DNA from: an uncultured Collinsella sp.
GTDB taxonomy: Bacteria > Actinomycetota > Coriobacteriia > Coriobacteriales > Coriobacteriaceae
Length of the DNA stretch: 56,931 bases
Assembly (NCBI GenBank): GCA_902489665.1
Contig: CABUAT010000012.1
Location: 1-56,931, forward strand
Reading direction: 5' to 3'
The notes beneath the pieces are model-generated. The model worked only from the letters and a program-made list of their open reading frames with translations. It made no database searches and had not been told where the DNA came from. The position numbers were made by a program, and so were the translations under genes. Below are positions 41,704-50,335 of the stretch, one piece after another (position 1 is the stretch's first letter; each line of letters starts with the position of its first letter).

Positions 41704-41949
41704 ATGAAGAAGTCGACGTTCAATACCCTGCTTGTCGGTGGCGGTTTTCTGCTTGGCACGGCCGGCATCAAGCTGCTTACCAGCGCTCCGGTCAAGAATG
41801 CCTGCGTGCAGGGTATCGCGTGCGGCATGCGCATCAAGAACGGCTACCAGGACATGGTCGAGCAGGCCAAGGCCAATGTCGATGACATGGTTGCCGAGGC
41901 TGCCTACATCACCCAGAGCGAGGCCGCTGCTGACGAGGCAGCCGAGTAA
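41704..41949 (+). CDS. Small membrane protein linked to metal P-type ATPase (DUF6110-like)
   Basis: 81 residues. A glycine-rich hydrophobic N-terminal segment (TLLVGGGFLLGTAGIKLLTS) is followed by an amphipathic, acidic helix ending SEAAADEAAE. Proteins of this build sit beside CtpC-like ATPases and are thought to act as partners or chaperones (family resemblance from memory). Conserved cysteines C39 and C45 (ACVQGIACGM region) may matter for metal. ATG 41704 follows GGGAGAAG. Ends 18 bases before the ATPase gene. Confidence 0.65.
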   Translation: MKKSTFNTLLVGGGFLLGTAGIKLLTSAPVKNACVQGIACGMRIKNGYQDMVEQAKANVDDMVAEAAYITQSEAAADEAAE

Positions 41950-41967
41950 CGCTCCCAGGCACAAACT

Positions 41968-44043
41968 ATGAGATTCTCGATTATTAGCGAGATCCCCGGC
42001 AGGACCCGTCTTCAATTGGCGGGTCCTGTGCCAGAGAGCGATCTCGATGCACTTCTTAAGCTCAGCGGCGATATCGACGGCGTGCACAAGGTGCGCGTTT
42101 ATGGCCGTATTGGTCAGATGGCGCTGGAGTACGATGAGCCGCGCCGCGCGAGCGTGCTCGACGCCCTGGGCGCACTCGATGCTCAAGCTATCGCCGATGC
42201 CAAGTCGGGTTACGTGATGCAACTCGAGCCGCGCAAGCACAAACTCGTTATGGACCTGGCGACACTCGTCGGTGCCCATTACGCACGTCGCTGGTTCTTG
42301 CCGACGCCTCTGCGTGCGGTGTTTGTCGTGGCCGGTTACATGGCATTTTTGCGCGCTGCCCTTCATGAACTGGCGCAGCCGCGCCTGACCGTTCCTGTGC
42401 TCGACGCTTCGGCCATCGGCATTTCGTTCGTCAAGCGTGATGTCGACACCGCGGGGCAGACGATGTTCCTGCTCAACGTGGGCGAGCTGCTCGAGGACTA
42501 CACCCGTGCCATGAGCGAAAACGAGCTCATCAACTCGCTGCTCGACGTGCCCGACAAGGCGCAAAAGGTCGTCGGCGACACCGAGGTGAGCGTTGCTGCG
42601 ACCGAGCTCGAGCCCGGCGATCTGGTCGCCGTACGCACCGGCATGTCCATCTGCATTGACGGTGTGGTCGAACAGGGGAGCGCCATGGTCAACCAGGCGA
42701 CCATGACCGGCGAGCCGTTGGCCGTCGAGCGCAGCGTGGGCGACGACGTGTTCGCCGGCACCGTCGTGGAAGACGGCAGCATCTTGGTGCGCGTGCGCGC
42801 CAACACGGCGCAGACCAAGCTGCGCTCGATCGTCTCGCTCGTGCAGACCGCCGACTCACTCAAGTCCGAGGGCCAGTCGCATATGGAGGACCTTGCCAAC
42901 AAGATCGTCCCGTGGAACTTCCTGCTCGCGGGCCTTGTCGCTCTCACCACGCGTAGCCTCATCAAGACCTCGGCGGCGCTGATGGTCGACTACTCGTGCG
43001 CACTCAAGCTCACGGGTTCCGTCGCCGTCATGACTGCCATGAGCGATGCTGCCAAGATGGGCGTCATGGTCAAGGGCGCCAAGTACTTTGAGTCGTTTGC
43101 CAAGGCCGACACCATTGTGTTTGATAAGACTGGCACGCTCACCGAGGCCCAGCCGCGCCTGGCTTGCGTGCTGACGACCGACGGCTGGAGCGAGGACGAG
43201 ATCCTGCGCCTTTCTGCTTGCTTGGAGGAGCATTTTCCGCATCCGGTGGCGCGCGCCGTGGTCAATGCGGCACGTGAACGCGGACTCGAGCATCGCGAGC
43301 GCCATGCTGCCGTCGAGTACATCGTGGCGCACGGCATCGCTTCGTCCATCGAAGGGCGTCGCGCAATTATTGGCTCGGCACACTTTGTGTTTGAGGATGA
43401 GGGCGCGCAGCTCGAGTCCGACATTAAGGAGCAAATCGAGTCCCAGATGCAGGGCCTGTCGCCTCTGTACCTGGCGGTCGACGGCACCGTTGTGGGCGTG
43501 CTCGGTATCGAGGACCCGCTCAAGTCCGGGGTCCGTGAGGCCATCGCCGACCTGCATGCGCTGGGCGTTAAGCACGTGGTCATGCTCACGGGCGACTCGG
43601 AACGCACGGCCGAGCGCATTGCGCGCGAAGCGGGTGTCGACGAGTTTAAGGCCGAACTGCTGCCCGAGGACAAGTACGCCTATGTGGAGCGCATTAAGCG
43701 CGAGGGGCGCCACGTTGCCATGGTGGGCGACGGCGTCAACGATTCGCCGGCGCTCGGTTTGGCCGACGTGGGGTTGGCAATGGGCGGCGGAAGCGACATC
43801 GCCAAGGAGGTCGCCGATATCATCCTGACCGATACGGATCTGGCCGCAATCGTGCGCCTGCGCCGCATGAGCCAGGGGCTTGTCGACCGTCTGACGAGTT
43901 CGTATTCCAAGGTGATGCTCACCAACTCGGCGCTCTTGGCACTGGGCATTACCGGCGCGATTACCCCGCAGGCGTCGTCGCTGCTGCACAACGGCTCGAC
44001 GATCGCCTACAGCCTGGGCAACGCAAAGGCTTACCTGCGCTAG
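41968..44043 (+). CDS. Heavy-metal-translocating P1B-type ATPase with atypical YSC motif
   Basis: 691 residues. An N-terminal HMA-like fold without the CxxC metal motif (IPGRTRLQLAG) precedes the membrane region. The actuator loop has NQATMTGEPLAVE, the phosphorylation motif is DKTGTLT with D386, and GDGVNDSPALGLADVGLAMG ends the ATPase core (two blocks of the hinge). The helix-6 site that is normally CPC or SPC reads DYSCALKL at 340-347, so proline is replaced by serine. CtpC-like Mn/Zn or Fe exporters are the nearest idea. Metal unknown; the promoter palindrome suggests Fe or Mn. Confidence 0.88.
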   Translation: MRFSIISEIPGRTRLQLAGPVPESDLDALLKLSGDIDGVHKVRVYGRIGQMALEYDEPRRASVLDALGALDAQAIADAKSGYVMQLEPRKHKLVMDLATLVGAHYARRWFLPTPLRAVFVVAGYMAFLRAALHELAQPRLTVPVLDASAIGISFVKRDVDTAGQTMFLLNVGELLEDYTRAMSENELINSLLDVPDKAQKVVGDTEVSVAATELEPGDLVAVRTGMSICIDGVVEQGSAMVNQATMTGEPLAVERSVGDDVFAGTVVEDGSILVRVRANTAQTKLRSIVSLVQTADSLKSEGQSHMEDLANKIVPWNFLLAGLVALTTRSLIKTSAALMVDYSCALKLTGSVAVMTAMSDAAKMGVMVKGAKYFESFAKADTIVFDKTGTLTEAQPRLACVLTTDGWSEDEILRLSACLEEHFPHPVARAVVNAARERGLEHRERHAAVEYIVAHGIASSIEGRRAIIGSAHFVFEDEGAQLESDIKEQIESQMQGLSPLYLAVDGTVVGVLGIEDPLKSGVREAIADLHALGVKHVVMLTGDSERTAERIAREAGVDEFKAELLPEDKYAYVERIKREGRHVAMVGDGVNDSPALGLADVGLAMGGGSDIAKEVADIILTDTDLAAIVRLRRMSQGLVDRLTSSYSKVMLTNSALLALGITGAITPQASSLLHNGSTIAYSLGNAKAYLR

Positions 44044-44117
44044 CAGACGTGTTCGCTCACGTTATCTGGCCTGCGCCCAGACGGCATCGGTGTCGTCTTG
44101 GCGCAGGCCTTTTGCAT

Positions 44118-44164
44118 TTGACCATTTGCTAGCTTCTCTATATAGTGTTGCTAGCGGTGCTAGC
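44118..44164 (+). promoter_or_regulatory. Toxin-antitoxin promoter with three GCTAGC operators
   Basis: TTGACC (44118-44123) and TATAGT (44141-44146) are 17 bases apart. The palindrome GCTAGC occurs at 44128-44133, 44150-44155 and 44159-44164, covering the spacer and the start point. Likely bound by the antitoxin. Confidence 0.7.
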
Positions 44165-44186
44165 ATTTGAAGGGAGTGGAATCAAC

Positions 44187-44540
44187 GTGGGTGCTGTTAG
44201 CGGCATGGCGCAGGTGAACGTTCGCGTGGATCGCCAGGTCAAGAACCGTGCCGAGGAGGCACTGCGGCTTTCGGGCGGGTCACTGCCCGAGCTCATCAAA
44301 AAGGTTGTGGCCAAGGTCGCACAGGGTGGCGGGCAGTGTGAGGAAGTGCTGTCTGCCGTTGATGGTCGGCAACAAACCGTCGCGCACGATACTCCGTTCG
44401 CCGCATCATGGGCGGCGGCGGATCAGCTTTACGCGGACCTGGGCATCGCTGCGTCGCCTGTATCCGATGACCGCGATTGGGACACAATCTATTCCGAAGC
44501 CATGGATGAGCATTATCGCCAAAAGGGGATGATCCAGTGA
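44187..44540 (+). CDS. RelB/DinJ-like antitoxin
   Basis: 117 residues from a GTG at 44187, seven bases after AAGGGAGTGG. A ribbon-helix-helix N-terminus (MAQVNVRVDRQVKNRAEEAL ... SLPELIKKVV) is of the RelB/DinJ type. The tail DDRDWDTIYSEAMDEHYRQ is acidic. An ATG at 44205 is possible but too far from the ribosome site. It overlaps the PIN gene by four bases (GTGA). Confidence 0.82.
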   Translation: MGAVSGMAQVNVRVDRQVKNRAEEALRLSGGSLPELIKKVVAKVAQGGGQCEEVLSAVDGRQQTVAHDTPFAASWAAADQLYADLGIAASPVSDDRDWDTIYSEAMDEHYRQKGMIQ

Positions 44541-45052
44541 GTGGGGCGCCTCTCAAGATCATGGTAGACGCCAACGTATGGGTTGATTCGTTTTGCGTCG
44601 ACCATGCCGAGTCGCTTGCCGCGCGTGCGTTTATTGGTCAGGCGACGGAGACGGGGGCATTGCTGTTCTTTCCGGTGCATATCGCCAAGGACGTGCTGTA
44701 CGTTGTCCAACACGAACTGAAGCGCAGCGTTCTTGCCAGCGGGGGAGCGCTCGACGAGGCATCTGCCCGTGCAATTGGCGATGCGGCGTTGGCGTTTGTT
44801 CGGAACATGACCGAAAACGCCACGGCCGTGGGCGCTGATGCATCCGATCTGTGGCTAGCCGACAAATATCTGACGCTCCATCGCGATTACGAGGACAACT
44901 TGGTACTCGCCGCATGCAAACGCGCGCAGGTCGATTACTTGGTGACCAACGACCGTAAACTGCTCGAACATGCCGATCTTGCAGCAAAGACGCCGCGCCA
45001 AATGATGCCGATTCTGGCTTTGGCCGAACGCGGCGGCGCGGCCATCGGTTGA
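44537..45052 (+). CDS. PIN domain toxin
   Basis: 171 residues from a GTG. PIN acidic residues appear in IMVDANVWVDSF (residues 9-20), DYEDNLVLAACKR and YLVTNDRKLL. Expected to be a Mg2+-dependent RNase toxin held by the upstream RelB-like protein. RelB/DinJ antitoxins are more often paired with RelE-type toxins, so this pairing is notable. Confidence 0.83.
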   Translation: MSGAPLKIMVDANVWVDSFCVDHAESLAARAFIGQATETGALLFFPVHIAKDVLYVVQHELKRSVLASGGALDEASARAIGDAALAFVRNMTENATAVGADASDLWLADKYLTLHRDYEDNLVLAACKRAQVDYLVTNDRKLLEHADLAAKTPRQMMPILALAERGGAAIG

Positions 45053-45110
45053 CGCGAACTGTTTGCGGGCCTCTTGGACGACGATGCGCCAAGGGGCCCG
45101 CGTCTGCTAT

Positions 45111-45545
45111 TTACAAAAGCTCGGCCTTAATGGCGGGACTTTCTGCGAGCTTTTCGGCTGCCTTTTCGTCGGAGCTGCCGAGTACTGCCAGACTGCGGTA
45201 GACCCACTCGTTGACCTGGGTGTTCTTGACGCCTGCGGTCTGCATAAGGGCGCCTACCTCGCGGATTGCTGCGAGCAGATCGGCTTTGGGACCCGCGAGC
45301 TCGACCTCGATGCCGTGGTAGGCGGCCACGCCGCGGTTCTCACTCACGTGGTCGATAAAGCCCTCGACGGTCTCAAGCTGCTGGGCGAGAGCTGCATCAT
45401 CGTCAGCGTCCAGCGCGACGAGTGCGTTCGATACCGTGAGGGCGGGATGTCCACAGGGGACAAAGCCTTCGATGACATCCATAGCTTCGGTAATGGTTGA
45501 ACCCAGGCCTGCGAGGGCATTGACGAGTTGCTGTTTGGTATCCAT
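45111..45545 (-). CDS. Conserved-looking protein of unknown function
   Basis: 144 residues, not recognised. Helix-rich and acidic, no signal peptide or membrane helix; repeated leucine/alanine patterns (LVNALAGLGSTITEAMDVIEG, LVALDADDDAALAQQLETVEGF) suggest a helical bundle. ATG 45545 follows GAAAGGA on the minus strand (CCTTTC in the given strand). It is convergent with the PIN gene and divergent from ssrA. Codon use is like that of the core genes. Confidence 0.7.
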   Translation of the reverse strand: MDTKQQLVNALAGLGSTITEAMDVIEGFVPCGHPALTVSNALVALDADDDAALAQQLETVEGFIDHVSENRGVAAYHGIEVELAGPKADLLAAIREVGALMQTAGVKNTQVNEWVYRSLAVLGSSDEKAAEKLAESPAIKAELL

Positions 45546-45781
45546 AACGGTCCTTTCGACGGGTCAATTTTGCTTGGCGAAAATATACGTGACGCGATCG
45601 GTAGCAAAAGTGCGAAGTGCGGCGCACATTGGGGTCTTCACAGCTCGTGCATAGAACAGCTGTCCGCTTTCAGAACGTGGTAAGATAACACTCCACAAGC
45701 GGGGCTCGCCCTGCACGTTCCTTGAAAAGTCGACGGGTGTTGGGTGCGCGTGCCCAATGCCATCCAGACTTCCCGACATTC

Positions 45782-46145
45782 GGGGGCGACTGGTTTCGAC
45801 ACGATAGCTCTGAGAGAGGAAGCAAGCCGAGGTCTCCTCGCCTCGTTAAACAGGGGTACCGTCAAATTGAATTGACAACAACTCTTCTTTTGAGCCTATG
45901 GCTCTCGCTGCTTAGTTTATAGCGGCGCGTCAACCCGGTGATTTCCCCGACACCGGCGCGACGTCATGTTAGGGGAATGCTCCTGCGCACGTAATCGGTA
46001 TGGCGCAGGCTAAGACCGAACCGGTTAGGACGCCGCGAGCGTGTCGCTGCGCGCAAAGCGTCCGAGACTAAACCAGCGGCTGAGCTTGGAGATGCCAATC
46101 AGGGGGCTTTCGTGGACCGGAGTTCGATTCTCCGCGCCTCCACCA
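45782..46145 (+). ncRNA. ssrA: Transfer-messenger RNA
   Basis: The 5' end GGGGGCGACTGGTTTCGACA is diagnostic and pairs with the 3' CGCCTCC followed by ACCA. The T arm reads GGAGTTCGATTCTCC. The tag frame GAC AAC AAC ... GCT GCT TAG (45874-45915) encodes DNNSSFEPMALAA, ending in the usual ALAA degron; which codon is the exact resume codon upstream of GAC is not certain. It rescues stalled ribosomes. Confidence 0.97.
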
Positions 46146-46153
46146 TAAGCAAC

Positions 46154-46190
46154 AGGCAGGTAGATATTCGTATCTACCTGCCTTTTTATT
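46154..46190 (+). terminator. ssrA terminator
   Basis: AGGCAGGTAGATA and TATCTACCTGCCT around TTCG, followed by TTTTATT, nine bases after the CCA end. Confidence 0.92.
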
Positions 46191-46200
46191 TCCAGTCCGT

Positions 46201-46232
46201 ACCGCGGAGAATCGAACTCTGTGCAGGGCGCG
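46201..46232. repeat. 32-bp repeat with inverted ssrA T-arm, copy 1
   Basis: Identical over 32 bases to 46414-46445. It contains CGCGGAGAATCGAACTC, the reverse complement of the tmRNA 3' T-arm region. Between the copies are small palindromes (GGTTCGCGAAGCGAAC, AAACGC/GCGTTT) but no gene. Confidence 0.7.
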
Positions 46233-46413
46233 AGCGTTAAACAAACGCGGAGCGTTTGTAGCGAGCGGGCGAGGACGCCGGCAGGCGGCCGAAGCCGGTG
46301 CGGGTTCGCGAAGCGAACACGCGGATTCTCCGCGCAAACTATCAGCTCAATATGGATGCGATGTTTATCGAATCTCAGCCGGCCATGCGCCGCATCAACG
46401 GATCCCCTCCCGC

Positions 46414-46445
46414 ACCGCGGAGAATCGAACTCTGTGCAGGGCGCG
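46414..46445. repeat. 32-bp repeat with inverted ssrA T-arm, copy 2
   Basis: Second copy in the same orientation, 213 bases after the first. The tmRNA 3' end is a common integration target, so these may be scars of past element insertion; no integrase is present. Confidence 0.7.
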
Positions 46446-46477
46446 GACGTAAAGAAAATGCCGCAGCAACGCAGGGT

Positions 46478-46800
46478 GGGATGCGCTTTCCCGATGGCAG
46501 CCCAGGCGGAAAGCGCGTCCCGGAATCCGCGCTCAGACTGGGACGTAGTTTCCGGATGATGCCTCAAGCGGAAACTGCGACCCGGAATCGAGCCGTAGAG
46601 TGGGATATGCTTTCCCAATGGCAGCTCAAGCGGAAAGTACATCCCGGAATCCTCGTTCGGAATGGGATGCAGTTTCCAAATGAATGGCTAGCGGAAAGTT
46701 CATCCCGGAATCCGCGCTCAGAACGGGACGCGCTTTCCCAGCGGCGGTCCAAGCGGAAAGCGCATCCCGGAATCCCGCCTCAAACTGGGACACACTTTCC
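46478..46800. repeat. Array of five and a half 62-bp hairpin repeats
   Basis: Units start at 46478, 46540, 46602, 46664, 46725 and 46787 (last partial). Each has GGGA(T/C)..(N)..TTTCC pairing with GGAAA..(N)..TCCC, a 10-15 base loop with GGC(A/G)G..C(A/C)AGCGG-like sequence, then a linker GGAATCC-CG-TCAGA. Stem bases vary between units but mostly keep pairing (for example GCGC with GCGC, AGTTTCC with GGAAACT). No conserved gene is encoded; open frames through it are shadows. Confidence 0.85.
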
Positions 46801-46887
46801 GCTTCACCTACCGCCTCGAAAAACCTGCGCGCTCGCCATCCCAAAACTGGGTAGAAGAAGGCCAAAACGCAATCGCAGGAGGTCAAT

Positions 46888-47766
46888 ATGACTGCAGAAG
46901 ATAAGGCAAAGAACGCCGGCAAGGTCGCGCTCGTTTTGGAGGGCGGCAGCTTCCGCGGGCAATTTACCGCAGGCGTGCTCGACGTTCTCATGGAGGCCGG
47001 CGTCGAGATTCCGGCGGTATATGGCGTATCGGCCGGCGCCCTCAACGGCGTGAACTACAAGTCGCACCAAATCGGCCGTGCCAACCGCATCAACCTGGCT
47101 TTCTGCAACGATAGCCGCTTCATGGGCGCCGCATCGTTTGCGTCCACGGGCTCTATCGTTGGCTACGACTTTATCTTCAACGATGTCCAGGACCGCCTGG
47201 ATCCCTTTGACAACGAGACGTTCGACGCCAGCCCCATCGAGATGTACGCCGTTGCGACGGACATGTTGTTTGGAACCGCCACGTACCTGCCGGTCAAAAG
47301 CGCCGTGCTCGACCTCGACGCCGTGCGCGCATCGACGTCGCTGCCGCTGGTGACGCCGCCGGTCGAGATTGACGGGCACAAATACGTCGACGGCGGCGTA
47401 GCCGATTCGGTTCCTATCGAGCATGTGCTCGAGGAGGCGGGCTTCGACCGTGCGGTCGTCATTGTCACGCAGGACCGCTCGTACGAGAAAAAGCCCTACG
47501 AGTTTATGCCCGCCGCGCGCGCCCGCTATGCCGACTACCCCTATCTGCTCGAGGCTATCGAGACGCGCCACGACCGTTATAACATCCAGCGCATGCATCT
47601 GTGGAAGTATGAGCGCGAGGGCCGTGCGCTGGTCGTTGCTCCGCAAAAGCCGGTCGAGGTCGGCCATGTCGAGCACGATTCGGCAAAGCTTTTGGACCTG
47701 TATATCCAGGGCCGTCAGGAGGCAAAGCGCCTGCTCGCGGAAATCCAAGAGTTCGTTGAGCGCTAG
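46888..47766 (+). CDS. Patatin-like phospholipase
   Basis: 292 residues. The oxyanion block VLEGGSFRGQFTAGVLD is near residue 15, the nucleophile elbow GVSAG near 51, and the catalytic Asp in VDGGVADSVPI near 170, giving the Ser-Asp dyad. A bacterial patatin of the YjjU-like type that probably hydrolyses lipid esters. ATG 46888 follows AGGAGG. Alone between the hairpin array and the rplM operon. Confidence 0.9.
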   Translation: MTAEDKAKNAGKVALVLEGGSFRGQFTAGVLDVLMEAGVEIPAVYGVSAGALNGVNYKSHQIGRANRINLAFCNDSRFMGAASFASTGSIVGYDFIFNDVQDRLDPFDNETFDASPIEMYAVATDMLFGTATYLPVKSAVLDLDAVRASTSLPLVTPPVEIDGHKYVDGGVADSVPIEHVLEEAGFDRAVVIVTQDRSYEKKPYEFMPAARARYADYPYLLEAIETRHDRYNIQRMHLWKYEREGRALVVAPQKPVEVGHVEHDSAKLLDLYIQGRQEAKRLLAEIQEFVER

Positions 47767-47867
47767 CGATAGCGAACCCTCAAAAAAATGACAACAGCTA
47801 AAGAGCTGGAAAAATCACGGCTCGTGGATGACATGTGCAGAAACTCTGGTCGGAGCCAAAATACCTG

Positions 47868-47895
47868 TTGACTCGTACGGCGAGCGGGGTAATAT
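47868..47895 (+). promoter_or_regulatory. rplM promoter
   Basis: TTGACT (47868-47873) and TAATAT (47890-47895) with a 16-base spacer, about 66 bases before the rplM start. Confidence 0.75.
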
Positions 47896-47961
47896 GGACG
47901 GGTTACTTGCAGAGCCCCGTGAATCTCTGTAACAACACGTACTGTACATGGAGGAGTCTAA

Positions 47962-48405
47962 GTGATTTCGAAATCGACTCACTACGCCAAGCAGGGCGAG
48001 GTCCAGCGCAACTGGGTTCTCGTCGACGCCGATGGTGCTGTCCTGGGCCGTCTTGCCACCCAGATCGCAATGATCCTGCGCGGTAAGAACAAGCCCCAGT
48101 TCACGCCCAACAGCGACTGCGGCGACTTCGTTGTCGTCATCAACGCCGATAAGGTCCAGCTTACCGGTAACAAGGCCGACACGAAGACCTATTATCGCCA
48201 CAGCGGCTACAACGGCGGCCTCAAGGCTGAGAGCTTCCGCCAGGCTATGGAGAAGCACCCGGAGAAGGTCATCGAGCGCGCCGTTCGCGGTATGCTGCCC
48301 AAGACCACCCTCGGCCGTGCCCAGATGACCAAGCTTAAGGTCTACGCTGGTGCCGAGCATCCGCATGCTGCCCAGAACCCCACGAAGATTGAGCTGGAGG
48401 CTTAA
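47962..48405 (+). CDS. rplM: 50S ribosomal protein L13
   Basis: 147 residues from GTG 47962 after GGAGGAG. L13 motifs: WVLVDADGAVLGRLAT, GDFVVVINADKVQLTG, YRHSGYNGG and RGMLPKTTLGR. Followed two bases later by rpsI, the usual pair. Confidence 0.98.
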   Translation: MISKSTHYAKQGEVQRNWVLVDADGAVLGRLATQIAMILRGKNKPQFTPNSDCGDFVVVINADKVQLTGNKADTKTYYRHSGYNGGLKAESFRQAMEKHPEKVIERAVRGMLPKTTLGRAQMTKLKVYAGAEHPHAAQNPTKIELEA

Positions 48406-48407
48406 AG

Positions 48408-48803
<396 letters not shown>

Positions 48804-48833
48804 GGTTTTATCTCCTTTCGAGATACAATGTAC

Positions 48834-48878
48834 AAGCGGGGCCTGCCGATTCCTCGGCGGGTCCCGCTTTTCTTTTTC
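48834..48878 (+). terminator. rplM-rpsI terminator
   Basis: AAGCGGG...CCCGCTT hairpin with inner CCTGCCG/CGGCGGG pairing, followed by TTCTTTTT. Confidence 0.9.
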
Positions 48879-48926
48879 GACTAGGGTGGGCGGTTGCATA
48901 TCGCCTGCTAGGGAAGGAGCGATCCT

Positions 48927-50264
48927 ATGCCCCAGAACATCTTCGGTACCGACGGCGTCCGTGGCGTCGCCAATGCCGACCTCTCGTGCGACCTCGCGTT
49001 TCGCCTGGGCCGCGCGGCGACCAAGTTCCTTGGTCCGGATATTTGCATCGGCCGCGACACGCGCCTTTCGGGCACCATGCTCGAGAGCGCTCTGACCGCC
49101 GGCATTATGGCCGAGGGCGGCCGTCCGCATTGCTGCGGCGTCATTCCCACGCCCGCCGTGGCGCTGCTCACTGTTCAAAACGAGCTCGACGGCGGCATCG
49201 TCATCTCTGCTTCGCATAATCCGCCGGAGTTCAACGGCATCAAGTTCTTTAGCCGCAAGGGTATGAAGCTTCCCGATGCTGTCGAGGAAGAGATCAGCGC
49301 CTGGGTCATGTCCGAGGAAGCCATGGCTGCCGACACGCTGCCGACTGGCGCCGGCGTGGGCCACATCATCAAGATGAAGGACGCCCGCAAGGCATACGTC
49401 GACCACGCCATCGATACGCTTGACGGTCTTAGGCTCGACGGCCTGGTCGTTGCCGTCGACTGCGGTCACGGTGCTTCCTGCCAGACTACGCCCGCCGCGC
49501 TGCAGCGCCTGGGTGCCACGGTCCATGCCATCAACACCGATTATTGTGGCACCGACATTAACGTTGAGTGCGGCTCCACTCACCTTGAGCCCTTGCGCGA
49601 GCTCGTGCTGCGCACCCACGCCGATATCGGCCTGGCCCACGACGGCGACGCCGATCGCGTGCTGTTCGTGGACAGCGAGGGCAATGAGATCGACGGTGAC
49701 TACATCCTGGCTATCTGCGGTTCTGACCTCGCCGCTCGCGGCAAGCTCGCCAACTCCGAGATCGTCTCGACCGTCATGTGCAACCTGGGCTTCTCCATCG
49801 CTATGAAGGAGCAGGGCTTCGAGATGGTTCAGACCGCCGTGGGCGACCGTTATGTTCTTGAGCGCATGCTCGCGGACGGCGCCGTCATCGGCGGCGAACA
49901 GTCCGGCCACATCATCTTCCTGGAGCACAACACCACCGGCGACGGCCTGGTGACGGCTCTGCAGCTGCTGGCCGTGCTCAAGCGCACCGGTCGCACCCTC
50001 ACCGATCTTGCCGGTATCATGAAGAAGTACCCGCAGGTGCTCGTCAACGTGCATTCCGACAACAAGGCCGGCTTGGACGATTGCCAGCCTATCTGGGATG
50101 CCGTCGCTGCTGCCGAGAAGGAGCTTGACGGCCGCGGCCGCATTCTGGTGCGCCCGAGCGGTACCGAGCCGCTGGTCCGCGTGATGGCCGAGGCCGAGAC
50201 GCACGAGCTGACCCAGCGCGTTGTCGACGACATCGTCGAGGTTGTCAAGCGCGAACTTCCCTAA
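48927..50264 (+). CDS. glmM: Phosphoglucosamine mutase
   Basis: 445 residues. The phosphoserine loop ISASHNPPEFNGIKFF near residue 95, metal-binding DGDADR near 240 and the sugar loop GGEQSGH near 325, with the phosphate loop RPSGTEPLVRV at the end. It makes glucosamine 1-phosphate for peptidoglycan. The downstream amino-sugar genes fit the context. ATG follows GAAGGAG. Confidence 0.97.
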   Translation: MPQNIFGTDGVRGVANADLSCDLAFRLGRAATKFLGPDICIGRDTRLSGTMLESALTAGIMAEGGRPHCCGVIPTPAVALLTVQNELDGGIVISASHNPPEFNGIKFFSRKGMKLPDAVEEEISAWVMSEEAMAADTLPTGAGVGHIIKMKDARKAYVDHAIDTLDGLRLDGLVVAVDCGHGASCQTTPAALQRLGATVHAINTDYCGTDINVECGSTHLEPLRELVLRTHADIGLAHDGDADRVLFVDSEGNEIDGDYILAICGSDLAARGKLANSEIVSTVMCNLGFSIAMKEQGFEMVQTAVGDRYVLERMLADGAVIGGEQSGHIIFLEHNTTGDGLVTALQLLAVLKRTGRTLTDLAGIMKKYPQVLVNVHSDNKAGLDDCQPIWDAVAAAEKELDGRGRILVRPSGTEPLVRVMAEAETHELTQRVVDDIVEVVKRELP

Positions 50265-50335
50265 TGGTCAAAAACCGTTGCCAAGTGGTAAACTGTTAAG
50301 GTTATTTTGATTGATTGGTATGTCCGAGGGGGAGC

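Noticed and set aside
46025..46642. Minus-strand open frame spanning tmRNA and the hairpin array
   Set aside because: It overlaps ssrA and the repeats, and its protein merely translates the repeat units.
46478..46800. CRISPR array
   Set aside because: The regular 62-bp period looks like one, but each unit is itself a hairpin with a conserved linker and there are no unique spacers of constant size or cas genes.
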